NCBI GenBank assembly: GCA_030151135.1
Contig: JASLEQ010000227.1
Coordinates: 1 to 6,384, forward strand
Direction: 5' to 3'
From: Candidatus Sulfotelmatobacter sp.
Lineage (GTDB): Bacteria; Acidobacteriota; Terriglobia; Terriglobales; SbA1
Length of the DNA: 6,384 nucleotides
Within the stretch, counting starts at the first letter, position 1, and each line of letters opens with the position of its first letter. The translations under genes were made by a program, and so were the position numbers. This document shows, one piece after another, positions 1-4,781 of this stretch. The notes beneath the pieces were generated by a model that did no database searches, was not told the origin of the DNA, and saw only the letters and a list, made by a program, of their open reading frames with translations.

Positions 1-3
1 GGG

Positions 4-33
4 TTGACGCCTTTTTTGCTATTAGGTCATAAT
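4..33 (+). promoter_or_regulatory. Probable sigma70-type promoter of the padR gene
   Basis: A TTGACG -35 box (4-9) is followed after 18 bp by a CATAAT -10 box (28-33). Transcription would start near position 40, only a few bases before the ATG at 44. No Shine-Dalgarno sequence lies upstream of that ATG, so the mRNA may be leaderless or nearly so. The -10 box lies inside the large dyad at 23-55, which fits repression by a bound regulator. The boxes are read by eye and have not been tested. Confidence 0.55.
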
Positions 34-55
34 TGACACTGTCATGAATGACCTA
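23..55. promoter_or_regulatory. Candidate PadR autoregulatory operator (two-tier palindrome)
   Basis: The 33-bp stretch is symmetric about the C at position 39. The outer arms are TAGGTCAT (23-30) and ATGACCTA (48-55), a perfect 8-bp inverted pair. The inner arms are TGACA (34-38) and TGTCA (40-44), a perfect 5-bp pair with the same centre. Only the three base pairs between the arms fail to match, giving 13 of 16 pairs. The element covers the putative -10 box and the first four codons of the PadR gene. PadR dimers bind dyad operators and commonly repress their own genes, so this is very likely the self-operator. The binding itself is inferred. Confidence 0.7.
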
Positions 56-562
56 TTGCTGCTCGCCATGCTTCTGCACGAGCCGAAGTACGGATACCAG
101 CTGAAGCGCGAGGCGGGCTGGATGATGGGGCAGGACCTTCACAACAACCTCGTCTACCCGATGCTGCGGCGGTTTCTGAACGAAGGGTGGGTCAGCCGGA
201 AATCGGTTCCGGGAGCGCGCGGGCAAACGCGCCAGCAATATGCGCTGACGACCGAGGGGAAACACAATTTTTTCGAGCGCATCAACGCCTTCAGCGAAAC
301 CGATGCCGCTTCGTCCGAAGCCTTCTACCTGAGAGTTGGGGTCTTCGGTGCGCTCGAAGGGGAGTCCCGCCAGGGCATTCTCTCCTCGCGGGAGTCGTTC
401 CTTGCGCGGCGCGACCAGACTCTCAGCGGCTTGCAGGAAAAGATGGACCTGGGGAAATTCGGCGGCGAAATCGTCCGCCACATGCGCAAACAGATTGAAA
501 TGGAACGGGAATGGATCCGCCACCTGCGGCGGATCGCCAAACCTGAGAAGACCGGCAAGTGA
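44..562 (+). CDS. PadR-family transcriptional regulator
   Basis: This 172-residue protein has the PadR architecture. Residues 1-80 form a winged helix-turn-helix: LLLLAMLLHEPKYGYQL is the typical first helix pair with the KYGYQL motif, NLVYPMLRRFLNEGWV is the recognition region, and GQTRQQYALTTEGK is the wing with the Y-x-LTxxG signature. Residues 90-165 form a charged helical C-terminal part, as in PadR proteins with a dimerisation arm. It would act in the cytoplasm as a dimeric, ligand- or stress-relieved repressor. The ATG at 44 is the natural start because the family begins a few residues before the first helix; no Shine-Dalgarno is present. The start codon sits inside the dyad at 23-55, indicating autoregulation. 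The methyltransferase gene 36 nt downstream is its likely co-transcribed target. The inducing signal cannot be told from the sequence. Confidence 0.9.
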   Translation: MNDLLLLAMLLHEPKYGYQLKREAGWMMGQDLHNNLVYPMLRRFLNEGWVSRKSVPGARGQTRQQYALTTEGKHNFFERINAFSETDAASSEAFYLRVGVFGALEGESRQGILSSRESFLARRDQTLSGLQEKMDLGKFGGEIVRHMRKQIEMEREWIRHLRRIAKPEKTGK

Positions 563-588
563 ATCATCCAGCTTGCTCGTAAAAACGT

Positions 589-596
589 GGGAGGAG
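589..596 (+). promoter_or_regulatory. Ribosome binding site that sets the methyltransferase start
   Basis: GGGAGGAG is a strong Shine-Dalgarno match, ending 2 nt before the ATG at 599 (its GGAGG core ends 4 nt before). It overlaps the in-frame GTG at 587, which has no such site of its own. It therefore argues for the ATG at 599 as the real start, with the GTG-initiated version being four residues too long. Confidence 0.7.
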
Positions 597-598
597 TT

Positions 599-1183
599 AT
601 GAGGCACCTGACTCTGTGGCAACTCGAAATGATTCCGTGGTGGATATTTGCGGCGTACTGGCTGATCACCGCGCTTCGCGTCAATCGGACCAAAGAGCGT
701 GAAAAATCCGCAGATCGTCTAGCCACAGTTGTCGTGGTGGTGGTCGCCTACGAGTTGCTGTTTGCCCACTGGCGCCTGGGCGCGCTGGATCTCAGATTTC
801 TTCCCGATACAGAATGGTTCGCGTGGGCTGGCATTGCAATCACGTGGGTCGGGGTCGCCGTCGCAATCTGGGCGCGATACTGCCTCGGGGTGTATTGGAG
901 CGCGCGCGTCACGCTGAAGGAAGGTCATCAGCTCATCTGTTCGGGTCCTTATGCGTATGTCCGCCATCCGATCTACACTGGCATGCTGGTTGGTTGCATC
1001 GGCGCGGCGGTAGTCGTCGGAGAATGGCGGGGTATCGTGGCCGTGATCCTGCTTTTACTGGCGCATTCTCGCAAAGCCATGCGCGAGGAATCACTGCTGA
1101 CGCGGGAGTTTGGCGAAGAATACGCCGCCTACAGGCGTCGAACCGGTTTCCTCTTCCCGAAGTTTTGGAGTCGGGCAGCATAG
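599..1183 (+). CDS. Integral membrane isoprenylcysteine carboxyl methyltransferase (ICMT/PEMT)-family protein
   Basis: This 194-residue membrane protein belongs to the ICMT/phospholipid methyltransferase superfamily, which uses S-adenosylmethionine (SAM) at the membrane. The signature is the C-terminal half: GPYAYVRHPIYTG (about 116-128) followed after a hydrophobic hairpin by E-x-x-L-x-x-x-FGEEYAAYRRR (about 163-181). Family structures bind SAM with the RHP and the E/Y segments. Hydrophobic stretches near residues 11-29, 42-58, 75-92 and 126-156 predict four or five membrane segments. The length is normal for the bacterial family. Bacteria lack the prenylated CaaX substrate, so the acceptor (a lipid, quinone-like or small thiol/carboxyl compound) is unknown. 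It lies 36 nt behind the PadR gene without an obvious own promoter, suggesting co-transcription. The start at 599 is chosen from the Shine-Dalgarno at 589-596. The family call is firm; the substrate is not known. Confidence 0.87.
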   Translation: MRHLTLWQLEMIPWWIFAAYWLITALRVNRTKEREKSADRLATVVVVVVAYELLFAHWRLGALDLRFLPDTEWFAWAGIAITWVGVAVAIWARYCLGVYWSARVTLKEGHQLICSGPYAYVRHPIYTGMLVGCIGAAVVVGEWRGIVAVILLLLAHSRKAMREESLLTREFGEEYAAYRRRTGFLFPKFWSRAA

Positions 1184-1209
1184 ACACCCGGAGCGCAGGC
1201 TCTTAGAAT
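1181..1209 (+). promoter_or_regulatory. Probable sigma70-type promoter of the redoxin/cytochrome unit
   Basis: A TAGACA -35 box (1181-1186, 5 of 6 to consensus) and a TAGAAT -10 box (1204-1209, 5 of 6) are separated by the ideal 17 bp. The -35 box starts on the TAG stop codon of the methyltransferase gene. Transcription would start near 1216. This leaves the ATG at 1233 with a short leader containing GGTGG (1224-1228), and puts the in-frame ATG at 1212 outside the transcript. This suggests a transcriptional unit separate from padR and the methyltransferase. Confidence 0.6.
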
Positions 1210-1232
1210 CGATGCTACGTTCTGGTGGCGAT

Positions 1233-1802
1233 ATGGGGCAGAGAGCCTGTTTTCAAGGCGCAATCCTGGCGGCAATCATTCTCTCTCTGGTGAAATTTGC
1301 GCCCGCCCAAACCGCTGTCGACCTGGACGGGCACTCCGTCGATTTGTTCTCATCGGATCCGGGCAAGCCAGTCGTGCTGATTTTTCTTCGCCGCGATTGC
1401 CCCGTTTCCGGCCGCTACGCACCTACGATCCAGCAGATCAGCAAAGAATATTCAGGGGCCGCCAGCTTTTTTCTTGTTTATCCCGACAAGTCCGAGACTC
1501 CTGACGCCATCCGCAAATCGATGAGCGACTTTGGATATCGCATGCCGGTGCTTCGCGATCCCGATCATGCGCTGGTCAAGATGAGTCATGTCCAGATCAC
1601 TCCGGAGGTGGCTGTCTTCGATCGCAATCGCAAATTGATCTACGACGGCAGGATTAACGACTGGTACATCGATCTGAGCCGCGCCCGTCCTGCGCCTACG
1701 ACGCATGAGCTCGAGGATGCGATTCATGCCGCACAATCCGGGGCATCGCTGGCGCGAAATGAAGTCCGGGGAGTGGGATGTTACATCTCAGACGTCGAAT
1801 GA
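1233..1802 (+). CDS. Secreted redoxin (AhpC/TSA-thioredoxin fold) with a single-Cys CPVS site
   Basis: This 189-residue protein begins with a signal peptide: hydrophobic core about residues 10-24 (AILAAIILSLVKFAPA), with likely cleavage after A-P-A or A-P-A-Q. It therefore acts outside the cytoplasm. The rest is a thioredoxin fold: VVLIFLRRDCPVSGRYAP (47-64), a strand with Y-P-D-K, a TPEVAVFD segment with the cis-proline (P124), and YDGRINDWYIDLSRARPAPTTHEL (137-160). This last segment recurs in redoxin proteins linked to heme-c/copper proteins of Acidobacteria and Planctomycetes. The active site is C-P-V-S, not C-x-x-C, so only Cys56 is present there; a second Cys (C183) lies near the C-terminus. 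It may work as a peroxiredoxin-like or thiol-transfer protein, or as a redox partner of the next gene, which it overlaps. The start at 1233 is taken from the promoter and the signal-peptide fit; ATG 1212 and reading further upstream are alternatives. Confidence 0.82.
   Translation: MGQRACFQGAILAAIILSLVKFAPAQTAVDLDGHSVDLFSSDPGKPVVLIFLRRDCPVSGRYAPTIQQISKEYSGAASFFLVYPDKSETPDAIRKSMSDFGYRMPVLRDPDHALVKMSHVQITPEVAVFDRNRKLIYDGRINDWYIDLSRARPAPTTHELEDAIHAAQSGASLARNEVRGVGCYISDVE
1768..1773 (+). promoter_or_regulatory. Ribosome binding site inside the redoxin gene
   Basis: GGGGAG lies 4 nt upstream of the ATG at 1778 and is the only good Shine-Dalgarno match near the start of the cytochrome/copper gene. 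The alternative ATG at 1799 forms an ATGA overlap with the redoxin stop codon but has no such site at normal distance. The site favours 1778, although translational coupling at 1799 remains possible. Confidence 0.45.
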
Positions 1803-3622
1803 ATTTGCTTCGCCACGCCTCGAGACTTTGGCTCGCAGGATCCCTGGCGTTCGTAGCGATCTTGCTGGTAATGATGCGTCCAGTTCCAGCGACCGCCACC
1901 GCGCCACAGGTCACTTTCAATCGAGACATCGCGCCAATCATTTTTCATTCGTGCTCTTCGTGCCACCGGCCGGGCGAGGCTGCGCCCTTTTCCCTGCTGA
2001 CGTACTCCGATGTCAGAAAACATGCGCGGCAAATCGCCGAGGTGACGCGGTCGCGCAGCATGCCGCCCTGGCTGCCCGAGCCACAGCAGCTGAAGTTCTC
2101 CGATGAGAGTCGGCTGACAGATGCTGAGATCCAACGCATCGCCGACTGGGTCGAGCAAGGAGCGGTCGAAGGAGATCCCAAAGACCTGCCGTCGCGCCCG
2201 AAATTTGTTGAAGGATGGCGGCTGGGTAAGCCTGACCTGATTCTGACGGCAACTCAACCATTGACTCTTCCGCCCAGCGGAACCGACACGTACTGGAACT
2301 TTATTTTTCCCGTTCCGATTGACCAGACGCGCTGGGTAAAAGCCGTTGAGATTCGTCCGGGCGACAAGCAATACGTCCATCACGCGAATATTCTCGTCGA
2401 TCGCGCCGAGGAGTCACGCAGCCGCGAGAGCCAGCCCGGAGCGGGTTTCGGAGGAATGGAGATCCGCATCGAATCCCAGGTATTCGATCCCGACAGTCAT
2501 TTGTTGTTCTGGAAGCCTGGGACTGTGCCTTCTCCTGAGCCGGACGGCATGGCGTTGCGACTCGACAAGGGCACCGATCTGATCCTCAACACACACCTGC
2601 AGCCCTCGGGAAAGCCTGAGATCATTCAGCCGAGTATCGGCCTGTATTTCACCAACAAGCCGGCGACAAGATTCCCGATGCTCCTGCAGCTCGAAAACGA
2701 CGCGCAGCTCGACATCCCTGCGGGCGAGAAAAGTTTCCTGGTCACCGACAGTTTCACTCTGCCGGTGGACGTCAATTTGCTCGGCATTTATCCGCACGCC
2801 CACTACTTGGGAAAAGATATCCGGGCGAGTGCCACGTTACCTGACGGAACCAAAAAGACTCTGATCCACATTCCGCAGTGGAACCTGAATTGGCAGGCCG
2901 TCTATCGCTATGCCGAGCCGGTCATCCTGCCGAAAGGAACGACGGTCAGCCTGCGCTACACCTACGACAATTCGGACGAGAATCCGATGAACCCGAATCA
3001 TCCGCCGATTCGGGTGAAGGGCGGCAATCGGTCGACCGATGAGATGTGCCACTTATGGCTGCAGGTGCTGCCCGTGAATTTCGATCCGGCGCAAGGCGAT
3101 CCGCGCATGGTATTGCAAGAGGCGCTGGCCCGGCACAACATCGAAAAAAATCCGAAGGACTTTGAGTCTCACTACAATTTGGCGGCGATGCTGCAGGCTA
3201 AGAACGACCTGCCGGCGGCGATCCGCGAATATGAAAACGCGGTTCAATTGCAGCCGGATGATGCGGCCGCAAACAATGGCCTCGGAGCCGCGCTGCTGGC
3301 GGCTGGACAATTGAAGCAAGCAATTGCGCCTCTCGAGGCGGCGATTGTGAGGCGCCCAGATTACACCGAGGCCCATTACAACTTGGGCATCGCTCTCGCG
3401 CAAATGGGAGAGATGGATCGAGCCGCTGAGCAGTTCAGCATCGTGGTGAAGAGGAAGCCAGGCGACGCGAATGCAGAAGCGAATCTCGGCGCGGCCTTTG
3501 CCGAGATGGGCGAATTCGGCGAAGCGAAAGCGCATCTCGAGCGAGCCTTGCAGATCGATCCCCACCAGCAGAATGCGAAAGATAATCTGGAGGCGCTGCA
3601 GAAACAAATGACCGCGCGCTAA
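1778..3622 (+). CDS. Exported c-type heme / PHM-DBH-like copper monooxygenase-fold protein with TPR tail
   Basis: This 614-residue protein has four parts. Residues 1-41 are an arginine-rich N-terminus plus a hydrophobic segment (17-33), a signal peptide or membrane anchor. Residues about 44-135 are a cytochrome-c-like domain: NRDIAPIIFHSCSSCHRPGEAAPF carries C59-x-x-C62-H63 for covalent heme, and M95 in SMPPW is a likely distal ligand. Residues about 150-435 resemble the copper type II ascorbate-dependent monooxygenase fold of PHM and DBH. Candidate ligands are H201-H202 in YVHHANI and H273 in LILNTHLQ (CuH site), and H340/H342 in YPHAHYLGK and M423 in TDEMCHLW (CuM site). Residues about 461-600 are four TPRs. 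It lacks the disulfide cysteines of the animal enzymes: besides the heme pair only C424 is present. It overlaps the redoxin gene, so they probably act together outside the cytoplasm. Enzymatic activity and substrate are unknown. Start 1778 is preferred, 1799 possible. Confidence 0.86.
   Translation: MLHLRRRMNLLRHASRLWLAGSLAFVAILLVMMRPVPATATAPQVTFNRDIAPIIFHSCSSCHRPGEAAPFSLLTYSDVRKHARQIAEVTRSRSMPPWLPEPQQLKFSDESRLTDAEIQRIADWVEQGAVEGDPKDLPSRPKFVEGWRLGKPDLILTATQPLTLPPSGTDTYWNFIFPVPIDQTRWVKAVEIRPGDKQYVHHANILVDRAEESRSRESQPGAGFGGMEIRIESQVFDPDSHLLFWKPGTVPSPEPDGMALRLDKGTDLILNTHLQPSGKPEIIQPSIGLYFTNKPATRFPMLLQLENDAQLDIPAGEKSFLVTDSFTLPVDVNLLGIYPHAHYLGKDIRASATLPDGTKKTLIHIPQWNLNWQAVYRYAEPVILPKGTTVSLRYTYDNSDENPMNPNHPPIRVKGGNRSTDEMCHLWLQVLPVNFDPAQGDPRMVLQEALARHNIEKNPKDFESHYNLAAMLQAKNDLPAAIREYENAVQLQPDDAAANNGLGAALLAAGQLKQAIAPLEAAIVRRPDYTEAHYNLGIALAQMGEMDRAAEQFSIVVKRKPGDANAEANLGAAFAEMGEFGEAKAHLERALQIDPHQQNAKDNLEALQKQMTAR
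3158..3577 (+). repeat. Four tandem TPR units encoded at the 3' end of the heme/copper gene
   Basis: Four 34-residue tetratricopeptide units can be aligned by their W/Y-N-L-G/A at position 4-8, A-x-x-x at 20-27 and P at 32: residues about 464-495 (HYNLAAML, AIREYENAVQLQPDD), 498-529 (NNGLGAALLAAG, AIVRRPD), 532-563 (AHYNLGIALAQMG, VVKRKPGD) and 566-597 (AEANLGAAFAEMG, ALQIDPHQ). TPRs form a protein-binding solenoid. They are a C-terminal extension beyond the catalytic-type domain. Confidence 0.85.
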
Positions 3623-3667
3623 GCTTCGCCCTCTCGATTCGCAGCAATTCGTGCTCTAATTTTCCCT

Positions 3668-4705
3668 ATGCCATCGCGACCGCTTGTTTTCGGACTTGCT
3701 TACTTCGCATTCGCGGCCTGGAGTTTGAGCCTCTTCGCGCAGCAACCGGTTCCGGATGCGCCGAGTGCAGCCGTGTCGACCTCGGCATCGAGTATTGCCG
3801 AAGCGCACAAATTGATACAGCAGGGCAGGCCGGACGATGCCATCATCAAATTGCAGATGCTTGATCCATCGACAAAAGGTGTGGCCCTCGAACTGGGAAA
3901 TGCATATTACAAAAAAAGTGATTTCTCCCAGGCGATCCAGTTTCTGAAGAAGGCGACCGCAGAAGACCCGGCGAATCAGGAAGCCGCACAGTTACTCGGA
4001 ATGGCTTATTTCGCGAGCGGCCATCCGGGCGATGCGATCCCTTTGCTCGAACGCGTCCAGGGATCGATGGCCCATGCCAATGCCGACGGCTACTACATCC
4101 TCGGCACGTGTTACATCCAGATCAGAAACTATGACGGCGCGCGCAAAGCTTTCGCCAGGATGTTCGATGTGCCGGCGGACTCGGCCCCGGCCTATCTGTT
4201 CGCCGCGCGCATGTTGCTGCGGCAGGAGTTTGATCCGGTTGCAGAGCAGTATGCGCAGAAGGCCGTAACGCTCGATCCCAGGCTGCCGCTCGCCCATTAC
4301 CTGCTCGGGGAACTGGATCTTTACAAAGCGCGGATACCTGAGGCCATTGCGGAGTTCCAGAAAGAATTGGAAATTAATCCCGCCCACGCGGCCACGTATT
4401 ACAAGCTCGGCGATGCCTATGCCCGCGCTCAAAAATATGACGAAGCCCAGAACATGCTGCAACGCTCCATCCGACTGGATTCAACGTCAAGCGTGCCGTT
4501 CATCCTGATGGGACAGGTCCTGCAGAAAAAAGGCGACTACGATCTCGCCGCCTTGTCCCTGAAACATGCCGTGACCATGGAGCCGAACAATCCCACGGCT
4601 CATTATCTGCTGGGTCAGACTTACCGCGATATGGGGCGAAGAGAAGACGCGACGGAAGAACTGAAGCGCGCGCAGGAACTGCACGGGACCGAAGATCTGC
4701 AATGA
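3668..4705 (+). CDS. Secreted tetratricopeptide-repeat protein
   Basis: This 345-residue protein starts with a signal peptide (hydrophobic LVFGLAYFAFAAWSLSLFA, residues about 6-24, cleavage near FAQ-Q). A short linker rich in Pro, Ala and Ser follows (26-42). The remainder, about 43-340, is TPR units in tandem, eight or so. Clear ones are near 72-103 (ALELGNAYYKKSDF), 106-135, 140-172 (YYILGTCYIQIRNY), 208-239 (HYLLGELDLYKARI), 242-273 (TYYKLGDAYARAQKY), 276-307 (FILMGQVLQKKGDY) and 310-341 (HYLLGQTYRDMG). It has no catalytic domain and would be a periplasmic binding scaffold. It lies 45 nt behind the heme/copper gene, itself TPR-tailed, and is probably in the same operon. No Shine-Dalgarno precedes the ATG at 3668; this start gives an intact signal peptide. 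The partner is unknown. Confidence 0.85.
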   Translation: MPSRPLVFGLAYFAFAAWSLSLFAQQPVPDAPSAAVSTSASSIAEAHKLIQQGRPDDAIIKLQMLDPSTKGVALELGNAYYKKSDFSQAIQFLKKATAEDPANQEAAQLLGMAYFASGHPGDAIPLLERVQGSMAHANADGYYILGTCYIQIRNYDGARKAFARMFDVPADSAPAYLFAARMLLRQEFDPVAEQYAQKAVTLDPRLPLAHYLLGELDLYKARIPEAIAEFQKELEINPAHAATYYKLGDAYARAQKYDEAQNMLQRSIRLDSTSSVPFILMGQVLQKKGDYDLAALSLKHAVTMEPNNPTAHYLLGQTYRDMGRREDATEELKRAQELHGTEDLQ

Positions 4706-4781
4706 GAAATCTATAAGCTCCAGAGAACACGCAGGGCTTGTCCTCTTTCGTAGACTTTGTGTTCTCTGTGTGATCGATTTC
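4706..4781. repeat. Inverted repeat in the convergent gap between the TPR gene and mnmG
   Basis: CAGAGAACAC (4721-4730) and GTGTTCTCTG (4759-4768) are perfect 10-bp inverted arms around a 28-nt loop. They are flanked by a second pair, GAAATC (4706-4711) and GATTTC (4776-4781), which starts directly after the TPR stop codon and overlaps the mnmG stop. The structure could be transcribed from both sides and may help end both messages. However, it has no U-tract and the loop is long, so it is not a standard intrinsic terminator. The CACAGAGAACACAAAG text resembles dispersed repeats common in environmental genomes. Function is unproven. Confidence 0.5.

Noticed and set aside
53..622. 189-codon open frame on the minus strand opposite padR
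   Set aside because: It is the antisense shadow of a well-supported PadR gene in GC-rich DNA and shows no recognisable domain.
1110..1232. Longer redoxin reading frame starting at 1110 or at ATG 1212
   Set aside because: It overlaps the end of the methyltransferase gene, has no ribosome site and would hide the signal peptide; the promoter at 1181-1209 places transcription start after 1212.
3053..3607. 184-codon open frame on the minus strand opposite the TPR tail
   Set aside because: It is antisense to clear TPR coding sequence, with no domain, signal or ribosome site.
3623..3667. Separate promoter or terminator between the heme/copper gene and the TPR gene
   Set aside because: A TCTAAT box at 3655-3660 has no -35 partner at proper distance, and no stable hairpin with a U-tract is present; read-through in one operon is simpler.
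4721..4768. Standard rho-independent terminator
   Set aside because: The stem is only moderately GC, the loop is 28 nt and there is no U-tract on either side, so only the inverted repeat itself is reported.
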